A stretch of DNA of 64,000 bases from Exophiala sp. HKRS030. Its lineage: Eukaryota; Ascomycota; Eurotiomycetes; Chaetothyriales; Herpotrichiellaceae. Positions 45,149-55,865 of this stretch are shown here, piece by piece. Positions within the stretch are counted from its first letter, which is position 1. Every line of letters begins with the position of its first letter. The stretch covers positions 6,200,001 through 6,264,000 of the forward strand of contig JAHWDD010000001.1 of NCBI GenBank assembly GCA_023897205.1, written 5' to 3'. The notes below the pieces were generated by a model, which was not told where the DNA came from, searched no databases, and worked only from the letters and a program-made list of their open reading frames with translations. The translations under genes and the position numbers were made by a program.

Positions 45149-45652
45149 TCGGCTTTCGATCAAGGCCGGCTATCATCTTTAAGAAGCCACCAGACGCTGC
45201 GCCTTGCGGGAAGGGTTTACCACATGATTCACGACGTGCGAGCGGTGTCAGATAGAAGGTGGTTGATAGTGAAATCGGCTGCCTGTGAAGAACTCCATCG
45301 CTGAGGCATTGATAACATCACTGGATGGAGGGATGATCATGGTACTAAGTCCAATTAGGCTAGACCGCCAAGCCCTGGGCGTGCTCCGTCCCCTTCAGGT
45401 TGATCATCACTTCAACTTCAAACCTCACCGCAATCAATCATCCCCTTCCTTCGTCAAACTTCGCAAGCCATCAGCATCGAAATCAATTGACGATTCTTTC
45501 AAAGTTCGTTTCCTCGTATCCTTGACTCATCATATTCGACGCAACCTGATCTTGACACCGCGTCCTCGCGACTCCTCGGCGCTTGTGTTTTTCTGCTTTC
45601 ATCTCTGCGCCAGGCTCTTTAGTCCCTCGTCTTGTTTAAGAGCCCTCTGATC
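45149..45652. promoter_or_regulatory. Divergent promoter VPS36 / THP3
   Basis: 504 bases between the two starts; the last 100 bases are pyrimidine-rich. An ORF at 45285-45650 lacks an ATG-supported domain. Confidence 0.4.
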
Positions 45653-47351
45653 ATGAATTTTTCCTCTCCCGGCAACCCTCCGTGGGCACAAACACCTACG
45701 CATCTGTTAACAGCCACAATGCGAATGCTTACATTTCAGTTCCTGCCCGACACACGTTTGGACCGCCATCGGCTCATCCTCCACAACCAGGCTTTGGTCC
45801 TTCTACGCAACATCCCCAACCGTCATATGCACAACCGACTGTTGCAAGCGGCTTCTCTGATGCGACACCGACGGCCCCTCCTCCTAAGAAGAAGACGGTT
45901 TGGTCTGACAATGTTCGTGATTATGTCAACCGCTCTTTTGCTGTCGAGAACTCGATCAACGGAATTACAAAGGAACAAATTGAAGCTAAGCTTCGAGAGA
46001 TCATAACACATGCTCAACAATCAGGAACACTGGACACCAGGAACTGGCAAACGTATCTTTTACCTCAACAGATTTTACAGCAAGAACGCACGCGTGTACT
46101 CCTTGCTCCAATCCCATCTCCTTATCCCGCAGCTTCTTCCGCCGGCCAGGATTCTACGCGCCCTATACAACAATCCCATACAAATGGACCACGTAAACGG
46201 AAATCTACCGAGCTCTCCCACGACGGGGATGCTAGTACCCCTACCCCACCATGGAGGACGAATGGCCAATCATCTGGATCTCTGGCTGACCGGGTGTCAT
46301 TCGCCCCCAATGAAAAACGAGCGAAAATTGACACGAATAAATCCGTAAGTAAAACACATCCAAGCGTGGTCGAGTCACGCAAAAAGCGCTTCGAAGACGT
46401 TCGAGCTGGGTCCAATTCTCCACGTACACAAGATTCATCAAGAGGGGTTTCTCCTGAACCCAAGTCTGTGGGTCCTGTGGTTGGTCGTTCACAGAAACTA
46501 GAAAAAAACTATTTCAGACTGACCTCAGCACCGAATCCTGATGATGTTCGACCTTTGGAAGTGTTGAAGAAAACCCTTGAGCTTCTTAAGAAGAAGTGGC
46601 GAGCGGATGCCAACTATGTATACATTTGCGATCAATTCAAGTCACTGCGGCAAGACCTGACGGTGCAGCACATCAAGAACGAGTTTACTACGAGCGTATA
46701 TGAATACCATGCACGGATTGCGTTGGAGCGGGGTGACCTGGGTGAGTATAATCAATGCCAAACGCAGCTGCGAGCATTGTATAAGCAAAATCTGGGAGGT
46801 CATCCTGTGGAATTCAAGGCATATCGTATTTTGTACTTTATCCATACGTGCAATCGGACTGACATGAATGACGTGCTTTCTGATCTAACCGAAGCAGACA
46901 AGAAAGAACCGGCGATTAAACACGCTCTTGAGGTGCGTTCGGCGTTGGCATTGGGTAATTACCACAAATTCTTCAAGTTGTACCTCACAGTGCCTGCTAT
47001 GGGGCATATTTGATGGATATGTTTGTAGAGCGGGAACGACTGGCGGCACTGGCGTGCCTTTGCAGATCGTAAGTTGATCAGTTGTCTGGGAGAAGAGGTT
47101 GATTGAGGCTTTGACTAATTTGATGCAGGTATAAACCAGACGTGAAACTTCGCTTTATTACCGAGGAGCTCGGATTCGAGACTGACGAAGAAGCGTGTCA
47201 GTTCCTCCTGGACCATGTGCCCGATGAGTCACCTACTTTACTCGAAGAACGTGAAGGTGATGTTCGTTTTCTCACGGGCAAGGCGGGCTCGATCTTTCAT
47301 GTGGCCAAAACCAAGGCTTTCGGCCAAGTGGACATCAAAGGACAGATTTGA
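45653..47351 (+). CDS. SAC3/GANP-family protein THP3 (LENG8-like), two one-base frameshifts
   Basis: Exons 45653-47068 and 47129-47351 (60-nt intron, splice restoring RS-YKPDVKLRF). The start is MNFSSPGNPPWAQ, then a Pro/Gln-rich disordered region, VWSDNVRDYVNRSF, and a basic Ser-rich middle with SRKKRFED. The SAC3/GANP-PCI region starts near KLEKNYFRLTSAPNPDDVRPL and includes YICDQFKSLRQDLTVQHI and EYHARIALE. It ends in a PCI-type winged helix (ITEELGFETDEEACQFL) and FGQVDIKGQI. Thp3 with Csn12 acts in transcription elongation and mRNA processing. Two breaks: near 45690 the ATG frame differs from the body (one extra A in CAAAC or one G restores it), and at 47001 GGGG needs a fifth G (MG-AYLMDMFVERE). 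Two bases added give 546 aa. Confidence 0.88.
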
Positions 47352-48415
47352 TGGGCATGTGGTTTCGCTGATGGAAGATTTGGATGAGTCAAGTCACGAT
47401 CTTTGTTGTCAACGTAGCTCTCGTTTGATGGGTACTATCCTCGAGATGGCAAAGTTGTTGCGCAAAGACCGAAGAAAAGTTTGAGACTTGTGATTGTCTG
47501 CCTCTGGTCCAAGGATAGCTCCAAGGATAGCAGCAATTTGTACCGAGCGTCAAAAGAAATGCTATACGGTACGAGGATAGTAGCCATCATGTCAGCATTG
47601 GGGCACTGGTGATGGAAACCATCAGAGAAGACGTCACGGCAATCAACAGGCTTTGCCATTCTAGCGAATGTTATTGAGCCGTGCTTGACTTTTGCGATAT
47701 CTAGCATGAAATCAATAATGTCAAATCTGGGCTTACCCTGAACGTACAATGCAGATCCTGAGGGCTTTTCAGGCACCAGCAGTAGCGATGTGCCCAACTG
47801 TGTGGTGTGTTTGTGACAATTTGGGTGGTGTTGGTGGTCATGATGAGGATGGGAGGCGCTCTGGTGGCTGAAGGAGACTGGTGATAGGGTTTACGTCAAG
47901 AGAGAATTCACTTCAGTCACCACGAATCACCACATTTGGCCTGTCAATATAGATGAAGCTACTGAAACAACTCTTTGAAAGGCTGTCATGTCGATTCTGA
48001 CAATTGTGCTGTGCTGAGTGTTCGTCGGAAGAAATTAAAAGGTTTGCGTCGGTGCTGATTTCCCGCCAAGATCAAGCAGGATCGAGGGGTTGACGCGACT
48101 TTCTGAGGACATGCAAGAAAGAGTCAGCACAATCGACAACATATTTGATGAGCCAGGCACCAACAGTATGTACCGACCAGGATGATTTAGGTACAGTACT
48201 GTTAGTCTGTCAACTTGTTAAGCTGCATATTGCAACGTGAGCAGCTGCAGCTAGACATGGAGCCGATGATCCGGCTGGGTTCGTCCGGCCTACTAGCCTT
48301 AGCCTCTTTGAAGGTGACCTGGGCGTGCCTGGGTCCTGGGTTTGGGAGGGTGTGGGAGAGTTCGGGCACGGTTTGGTAGATTTGATTGGGGGCCAAAGCC
48401 CGCTAAAGGCAAAAA

Positions 48416-48426
48416 GGGGGGGGGGG
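48416..48426 (+). repeat. Poly-G tract (11 G)
   Basis: A run of 11 G, preceded by five A, the longest homopolymer I noted. Length in such a run is unreliable if the assembly undercalls homopolymers. Confidence 0.7.
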
Positions 48427-48603
48427 AATTCCCTGTCCATCCAGGACGCACCGGCCAGCGTACGGAGGAGGTATGTACTGCAAGCACGGAGTAGAGGGCG
48501 GATAGGCAGACAGCCAGACAGGTTGGATGCATCTACCCGACGTCTGTATTTCCTGGTTGAGGTTTTGGTACCCAAGCACACTCTCCCAACCAAAGGAGCT
48601 CAC

Positions 48604-48652
48604 TAACTAGTTAGTAATTAGTGAGTTAGTGACTTGGTGAATTAGTGAGGAT
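48604..48652 (+). repeat. Degenerate 8-nt TTAGTGAx tandem repeat
   Basis: Successive copies TTAGTAA, TTAGTGAG, TTAGTGAC, TTGGTGAA and TTAGTGAG follow a CTAACTAGTTAG palindrome. No gene lies here. Confidence 0.6.
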
Positions 48653-49407
48653 CCTGGCCAGGATCGACTGAAAGAGGGGACTTGCCGAAATAGCCAGAGC
48701 CAGAGCCACGAGGGAGGTAATTTTAACTAAAGCGGCAGACCGAGGAGGCTAAGGCTCACTGGGGCTGAAGGCTTTAGGTCATGCATGGAAGCCCGGGGGA
48801 GCCTCTCGGACGACGGAGGTGCGTCGTGCGTGCTGTGATAACGGAAGTAGGCCTCCGAGACCCTCCTTAGCCTCTACTGTACATATGTACTAGGGAGTAG
48901 GTACTTAGCACTGCGGCAGCCACTGGCCTGGCACCTGGACTGCAGCCTGAGTTTTAACAGCTCAACAAGTAGCCACCGTGCAGTACATCTACTACTACTG
49001 ACTGGACTATGTACGTACTGTACCTCACCCCTCGATCTTTGACCATGCATCTTGCTTTATCGCTCGATCAATTTCAGAAATCTCTCTCCAGGGCTGTACT
49101 CCGTAAACAATAACACCTGGCGTAGCCTTTCGTATTCCCACGGTCCAGTTCCACCGACATTGATCAAGCCATGGCTCGTTCCGAAATGACAATCAGCCAA
49201 TTTCGCTAAGGCACGCATGCACCTGCACCGCTGAACGGAGAGCACTGCGGAAGTTGGTACTCTGTACATAGTTGCCAGTTCCTGCGAAGAAGCGTAGATA
49301 CTGTACCCTACCACGCCTGCCTGCAGTACAGTAGTTAGGTATGTAGGCCAGAGGTTCAAGTTTGGCACTTTCCGAGCAACGAACAATTCCTGCAGGCTAA
49401 GGGGCTC

Positions 49408-49428
49408 CCCTAAGCCCTAAGCCCTAAG
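49408..49428 (+). repeat. Interstitial telomere-like CCCTAAG x3
   Basis: Three perfect 7-base CCCTAAG units followed by a diverged copy (TCCTAGG). The canonical fungal telomere unit is CCCTAA, so this is a telomere-like variant inside a chromosome, not a terminus. Confidence 0.55.
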
Positions 49429-50006
49429 TCCTAGGCTACGGGGCCCCTAATCAACCAACTACCGCAGTTAACTACCTAGGTAACCAGTACCAAATGCCGC
49501 TCCATCATAGACTTATGTAACTAACAGCCGCAAGCCAACTCTCCAAGTCAAGAAACCCAACACTGAAAACCCTGCAACCTGGACTTCTATCGCGTCTCAG
49601 ACTTTCAGCATTCCTACCCAGACCAGAGTTTCAGAAACCCAGAAACTCAGACCCTCACAAATCCACAGAACCCAAAAAGAACCCAATCCATCATCCCAGG
49701 ATCACCTTGGTCGGTTCGCTCCATTCTTGTTGTGTGTCGACACCATCTCATCTCCTTCACCAATTCTCCGACCCTTCCTTCAACCTGACTCATTCGTCTT
49801 ACCTGAAACACAATCTACCTCAAGTTTCGTCACCATTGGAGCACGGCGCAAGCTGTTTAAGGACCACAAACCACCACGACGCCTATTTCATTCTCCCGTG
49901 ACTGATCCTGTCGCCAATCCACCTGCAAGCCTCCTCCTTTGCCCAAATCCCTTTTTGAGCCACATTGCCCATCGTCGCTGCCACTGCGGGGCACCTCAAT
50001 GCGACT

Positions 50007-52000
50007 ATGAAGGTACTGTTCTACACCAGCCCGAGCCCATCCACGACCCGACATGGTCTTGAATCCTCTCCACCAGCACCAGCACCACCACTATCATCAT
50101 CTTGCCATTGTTCTTCCTCATTCTCTTTGAGTCACTTGACTGACACTTGCGCAATGCGTCCCCCATTCAGGCTATCCGCAGGTCATTAAAGAGTGACAAA
50201 GACGGAAACAAAGCGCCCAACCTTTCCATCACCCCTAAAACCATCCAGGCCCTACCTCCCAAGAAAGTCATCAAGGCTCTCTACGACTATGAACCCCAGA
50301 ACAGAAACGGCCAAGAGCTTGCTTTTCACAAGGGCGATTTCTTTCACGTCCTGAGTCGAGAAGAAGATACCGAGTGGTACGAAGCCTGCAATCCTCTGAT
50401 CCCTACTGCCAGGGGTTTGGTTCCCGTCGCCTTTTTCGAGGTCGTAGGAAAGCAACAAAGACAAAGCGGCACATCGCTTTCGTCACCGGGAGAGCGGCCC
50501 TTGGATGGTCATGATTCTGGCTTCTCCGAAAAGGGCTCCACCAATTCCACCCACACGCGATCAGAATCAACATCTACAACGAGACCCAGCACCCATACCA
50601 GGGGACCAAGTATGACGGGAAGAAGCACCGGCGCTATGGTGTATGGGATAGTCCAGTATGACTTTAATGCTGAGAGGGCCGACGAGTTGGAGGCCAAGGC
50701 TGGAGAAGCCATCATTGTCGTGGCACAATCGAACCCCGAGTGGTTTGTTGCCAAACCCATTGGACGCTTGGGAGGACCCGGCTTGATTCCGGTTTCATTC
50801 GTCGATATTAAGGATACGGCTACCATGCAATCGGTCTCTGACCCACTCGAGGCTGTACGCAAAGCCGGTGTTCCTCGAGTGGAGGAATGGAAGAAATTCG
50901 CAGCCGAGTACAAGAATAGCAGTATCAGTCTGGGCAAATTCGACAACGGCCAAGGATTGACAAATGATATGGATCGCATGAGCTTACAAAATGGCGGGTC
51001 GCAGCAATCCTTGGGTAACAGTAACAGCAATTTTGTAAGCACGCCAACATCCCTCGTGGTAGAAATAAGATGCTGACAGTGACAGGACTCTCAACCAGTA
51101 CGACAATCGCAGCAGACTAGCATGCCACTTGCGCCCATTAGTGCCCACGTACCTCGATACTGCTTCGACAATGACATGTATTGGTATATCATTGAATGTC
51201 AAATGGAGGATGGGAGATGGTGGGAACTGTCACGTTATTATGCAGACTTTTACGATTTTCAGATTGCCTTACTCGAGATGTTTCCGGAAGAGGCTGGTAA
51301 CAAAGGCAAACCTCGATCTCTGCCATTTATGCCTGGTCCCGTGGCCCATGTCACAGACGCGATATCGAATGGGCGTCGGCAGAATCTGGACGAATATATT
51401 AAACAGATTGTGGCAATGCCTCCTCACATCTCCAAGAGTCTGCTTGTGAGGAATTTGTTCAAGCCCAAACCTGGACAAGATTTCGAGATTGATCCAAACG
51501 CGCTGGGTGAGGATTATCGACTGTCAGCGGGCTCGCAACGGTCGATGCAACCGGTTTCCAGGATTGGCTCGAATCAACAAGGCATGGGTGGAGGGTATGG
51601 TGGGATGCCACCTCCAAGTGCTCGAACTTCACAGCAATCACGAGTTCCCATGTCAGCTGGTGGTGGCATGGAACGAACGCCATTCCTACACTCTCAAGGT
51701 AGCAACTTGACACAAGCCTCCACATCATCCAGCATGAAGGGCAACAATTCAGCATCCGCCATGAAAGTCAAGGTATTCTTCCAGGACGACATCATTGCCA
51801 TTCGAGTGCCTGGAGATATCTCTTTCCCGGCATTGAGGGAGAGGTTAATGGAGAGATTAAAGCTGAATGAAAGCATTGTCATACAATACCGTGACGAGGC
51901 GACAAACAGCTTGTTGGACTTGGAGAACGACGATAATCTGGATGTGGCCTGGCAACGGAACCCCAAATTAACTCTCTATGTCAATTATGCAACAGGCTGA
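50007..52000 (+). CDS. bem1: Polarity scaffold BEM1 (SH3-SH3-PX-PB1)
   Basis: Three exons (50007-50012, 50171-51034, 51086-52000) give 594 aa. Exon 1 holds only Met-Lys, joined across a 158-nt intron to AIRRSLKSDKDGN; this two-codon first exon is easily missed, and the frame upstream of exon 2 begins with a non-ATG codon. SH3-1 is VIKALYDYEPQNRNGQELAF (about 33-95). SH3-2 is YGIVQYDFNAERADELEAK (about 165-225). The PX domain is CFDNDMYWYIIEC...RYYADFYDFQIALLEMFPEEA (about 310-420), and the C-terminal PB1 is KVKVFFQDDIIAIRVPGD to LTLYVNYATG. Bem1 links active Cdc42, Cdc24 (by PB1) and PAK kinases at growth sites and binds phosphoinositides by PX. The 2.6-kb upstream region is the longest in the window. 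Confidence 0.95.
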
Positions 52001-52496
52001 TCATGGAAACAATCCAGGCCTTCTCGTGTCATTGCGTGGCATTTTTGGGTATATCTGCCCCGTCCTGTCGATGTCCAGCCCTGATAGGATGACTTGAGTT
52101 GTACGCACAAAGATTTCTGCAGGGCAACCTGATGAGTGATGTGTTTACGTGGTTATGTTTGGCGCTCTTTTTAAGGGTATGGTCTTGAATCTGGGAGGAG
52201 GTCGAGATATCTTCTACACATTTCTTCTCTCTCCGCCTTTTTCTTCTTCTTTAGCAATTACTTCTTCTACAAGGTCCACTCTAAGATGATGTTGGGCAAA
52301 AGGATGTTTTTTTCGATCGACTCGATCGATGGGTAAATTTCGAACGGATCAGAGATGAAGGAAGATGGGTTTGCCGTGTGTATCTCGGGAGGGTTGATGA
52401 CGAGACGTTGATCTTGAAACGAATGGGGGACATTTTGAGGGAACCGAACAAGTCTCGCAGGTAACAGAGGAGAATTGTGATCTATTTCGACCACAG
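52001..52496. other. Convergent 3' intergenic
   Basis: Between BEM1 (+) and the small membrane protein (-). A T/C-rich stretch and ORFs without domain; no gene seen. Confidence 0.5.
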
Positions 52497-52757
52497 CTAC
52501 AATTGAAGAAAAGTCTCCATGACAGTGGGACGGTCGAGGGGTCCGTAGAAGGATCCCGCAGAAATGAAGACATGGTCATGTTCATGTTGACGCGTGATAT
52601 CGTTGAATGTGTTGATGCTATAGTTCTCCCACGAGATGAGCTTGGGGAAGAATTTTGCTCCAAGGATCACAGTACAGCAAATAAGGATTGTTCCAGCCGT
52701 ATAGTATTGCCTTTCTGACTTCCGAATCTTGAAAGGTGAGTTCGAGTTCGGGTTCAT
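52497..52757 (-). CDS. Small single-pass membrane protein, hypothetical
   Basis: ATG at 52757 opens 86 aa with no intron: MNPNSNSPFKIRKSERQYYT, then one TM (AGTILICCTVILGAKFF), then a polar tail ending TVMETFLQL. The basic segment before the TM predicts an N-in topology. Such short proteins are common as subunits of mitochondrial or ER complexes in fungi; I cannot name the family. The longer open frame to 53087 is not supported by an ATG in context. Confidence 0.45.
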   Translation of the reverse strand: MNPNSNSPFKIRKSERQYYTAGTILICCTVILGAKFFPKLISWENYSINTFNDITRQHEHDHVFISAGSFYGPLDRPTVMETFLQL

Positions 52758-53259
52758 CGTTGATATATTAGCCCTGCACGCCCTGGTAGGTGCTTCACGG
52801 TGCCCCTGGAGGTCGAAGTGCGGGTCTCGGCGATTCTTTTTTCCTGACAACCCGCACGTGGCAGATTCTCGGAGCCAAATTTTATTGCCGACAAGGTCGC
52901 GCCGACTTGACTGGAGGACTTGTCGCCGTCCCCGTCGACAGGATGACGGAACCCGGGGGTGAACTCTTCTGGAGGCCACAGAATTACCACCAAACAAATG
53001 CGAGCCGACCCTCTTCCGAGCACCACAACCACCATTACCTTGTCGACCTATAACGTGCTTCTCTAAGTCGCCAAATTCGCCATCCACCCCCCGAATTATC
53101 CTCGACTGGCTTCTGGTGTTTTATCTCGTTGAATTCTTTCTCTGGATTTTTGATGATTCGCAGGAGAAATTTATAGATGGTCCCTTCGAGTCCGACTTCA
53201 GTTTTACCTCTACCCTCGAGTCCACTACCTCTCCCTACAAGCCGCACTGCGCAAGCACC
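52758..53259. promoter_or_regulatory. Divergent promoter region before AFG1
   Basis: 502 bases between the small membrane protein and AFG1 starts. Overlapping ORFs on both strands are discounted. Confidence 0.4.
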
Positions 53260-55143
53260 ATGAAAGCCTCGGTACGCCCTGTACCTGTACCAAACGCTTT
53301 ACAAAGCTACATCAGAGCGATTATTGTCAGCTCTTCTAGCGTTCCACGACGACGAACCATATGTACCAACTGCTTAAATGATATACGACCCCGAAAACAA
53401 CAGACTCGTCAATGGCACTTGACACATAGAAAGCTACATACACTTCCTGCTCCCTCACGGCGAAGCTCCGCCGTTGTCCGTCATTCTCCTATTGTCCAGC
53501 CTAGATTACTCTCCAAAGGTCAGCAGAGGAGGACGTTTGCCAGCGTCAGCGATGTTGCGACTCATGGTCCACTGGAAGAATACGACGAGAGGGTTCATTC
53601 GAGACGGTTGCGGGATGACGAACATCAAAGAAGTAAGACCAAGACACCTTCCTACAAAGTTATGATCCTGTGGATAGAGCAAGAAGAACATCCATACTGA
53701 CTATGACACTTGCAAATGTGCAGCCCTCGTCGAACATCTACAAGACTTGCACGACAGTCTCAAAGACTATACTCCTGCAAAAGTAATTCATCCCACCATC
53801 GAAGATCTGCAGCCGCCCAAGAAATCCGTGTTTGGTTCTTTATTCGGCGCTCCTAAGAAGAAGAAGGTTATCAATGAAATCCCGAGGATCTGCCCAAGGG
53901 TTTGTACATGTACGGTGACGTGGGATCTGGGAAGACCATGCTCATGGATTTATTCTACGAGACTCTGCCGCCCAACATCACCTCCAAGACGAGGATTCAT
54001 TTTCACAACTTCATGCAAGACGTCCATAAACGCTTACATAAGATCCGCATGCAGCATGGGAGTGAGTTTGATGCTGTACCATTTGTTGCAGCTGACATCG
54101 CCGAAACGTCGTCGGTTTTATGCTTCGATGAGTTTCAATGTACCGATGTAGCTGATGCTATGATCTTACGACGTCTTCTCGAAGCTCTTATGTCACACGG
54201 TGTGGTCTTGGTCACCACTTCGAACAGACATCCCGACGATCTATATAAGAATGGCATTCAGCGCCAATCTTTCATCCCCTGTATAAATCTTCTCAAGAAA
54301 CAACTCCGCGTCATAAATCTCGATTCTTCAACCGATTACAGAAAACTCCCTCGACCACCATCGGGAGTTTATCATCATCCCCTCGACCGAGCAGCTGTGT
54401 CACATGCCAACAAATGGTTTGCTTTTCTTGGCGATCCTGAAAATGATCCTCCCCATCCAGCAACCATCACCGTATGGGGTCGTGACGTACAAATCCCCTT
54501 GGTTTCCGGACGTGCTGCCAGATTTGAATTTCATGATTTGATCGGACGAGCCACAGGAGCTGCAGACTATATTGAAATGATGCGCAGTTTCGACGCCTTC
54601 ATTGTCACCGATATACCCGGGATGACACATCGAGAGAGAGATTGGGCAAGACGATTTATTACCTTCATCGACGCCGTCTACGAGTCACAGGCGAAATTAG
54701 TCCTGACAACTGCCGTGCCATTAAGTCAATTATTTCTCAGCAAATCCGAACTCGGCGATTCTTTAGGCAACGTGACCAAGAAAGTCGAAAACAAAGGCGC
54801 CGACGTAAGTCACGATGACCGCAAAGTGGCTGAGACAGTACGCTCCAACGAAACAAGTCCACACCCTCGCCACGGTGACGGTGAAGGTGAAGGTGCCGAT
54901 GTCGACGATGTCATGCGCAATCTCATGGACGATCTAGGTATGAGCATGAGCATGTTGAAACAGAGTAGCATGTTCAGTGGTGACGAGGAGAGGTTCGCGT
55001 TTGCCCGCGCCTTGTCCAGATTGAGTGAGATGGGCAGTCAGGAGTGGGTGGAGAGGGGAATGGGTCTGGAGAAGAAAGGTGGTTTAGGTGAGAAGGAGGG
55101 CTGGCAGAGGGTTAGATCGAGATGGAGAGAAGATAGCTTATAA
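53260..55143 (+). CDS. AFG1/LACE1-type mitochondrial AAA-like ATPase, with a one-base frameshift
   Basis: Exons 53260-53632 and 53724-55143 (91-nt intron). The N-terminus is Arg/Ser-rich with few acids (MKASVRPVPVPNALQ, then a basic stretch with RRRT), a likely mitochondrial presequence. Conserved blocks are HPTIEDLQPP, the P-loop YGDVGSGKTMLMD, Walker B SVLCFDEFQCTDVADA, the sensor-like VLVTTSNRHPDDLYKNG, and IVTDIPGMTHRERDWARRFITFIDA. AFG1 promotes turnover of misassembled cytochrome oxidase subunits at the inner membrane. Between NEIP and EDLPKGLYMYGD the frame breaks at 53881-53887 (CCCGAGG; CCCGGAGG restores it). The exon sum 1793 plus one gives 597 aa. An Asp/Glu/Gly-rich insertion follows SELGDSLGN. 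Confidence 0.9.
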
Positions 55144-55241
55144 TCTTGGTATGTGACCTGAGGTTAGCTGAGTTGGTCATGTGTGGTTTGGGCTAGGATG
55201 GGCTGGATCAGTCTGGCCTCTCCTGGCCTCTCCTGGCTGGC

Positions 55242-55266
55242 GTGATGTGATGTGATGTGATGTGAT
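55242..55266 (+). repeat. (GTGAT)n pentanucleotide repeat
   Basis: About five copies of GTGAT just downstream of AFG1, next to a duplicated CTGGCCTCTC. Confidence 0.6.
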
Positions 55267-55690
55267 GCGATGTCGTACGGGACAGGACGGTATAGAGTTT
55301 ATCTCTTCTCTAGACAGGGACCAACCTATTTCGTTATCATCTATCCTGCATTGGACATCTACATACGTCTACCTACCTATTTCGGTACCTCGATATATAT
55401 AAATAGACGATTTACACCATCATATAAATAAACATACATACATACCTATCCTAACTCTCTACCTTGAACACTTAGTCATTGATTCATTTAGTCTATTAAT
55501 TACCAGGGACCGGCCTTCCTTTGGCCCTGTTTGACTCTTCTCGCCACATACCTTCCATCCTTCCATCTTTCTTTCTCTTCCTCCTCTCTTTTCTCTCTCG
55601 CCCGCGAAATATCTCCTGCTGAATATCTCCTCCCTTTTTGTCTAGCCCCGAGGGTCTATTTCATTGATTTATCTCTATAATTCTATATCT

Positions 55691-55823
55691 CTCCTTCTCC
55701 CTCCTCCTTCTCCCTCCTCCTTCTCCCTCCTCCTTCTCCCTCCTCCTTCTCCCTCCTCCTTCTCCCTCCTCCTTCTCCCTCCTCCTTCTCCCTCCTCCTT
55801 CTCCCTCCTCCTTCTCCCTCCTC
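55691..55823 (+). repeat. 13-bp minisatellite, about 10 copies
   Basis: The unit CTCCTTCTCCCTC repeats about ten times with almost no change. The period of 13 is not a multiple of 3, so no protein repeat is maintained and the open frame (SLLLPPPSPSS) over it is an artefact. It lies between two convergent genes. Confidence 0.75.
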
Positions 55824-55865
55824 ACCACCGCTTCCTCCTCCTGCTACTCCTGTTAGCCTCGTAGG

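Larger units (their letters stand above)
47352..50006. promoter_or_regulatory. 2.6-kb intergenic and leader region of BEM1
   Basis: No supported gene. It holds a run of 11 G at 48416-48426, a short TTAGTGA-type tandem repeat, a telomere-like CCCTAAG triplet and a TACCTAGGTA palindrome (49473). The last 400 bases before the start are CT/CA-rich leader. The open frame minus 47797-47435 begins with a non-ATG codon and is not counted. Confidence 0.5.
55144..55865. other. Convergent 3' region with tandem repeats
   Basis: Between AFG1 (+) and the RWD gene (-). Mostly simple repeats, listed separately; no gene. Confidence 0.55.

Noticed and set aside
47435..47797. Minus-strand 120-codon frame 3' of THP3
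   Set aside because: It starts with a non-ATG codon and has no recognisable domain; the upstream ATG reads another frame that stops early.
55664..55864. Leu/Pro/Ser repeat ORF
   Set aside because: Generated by the 13-bp repeat, whose period does not keep any protein repeat.
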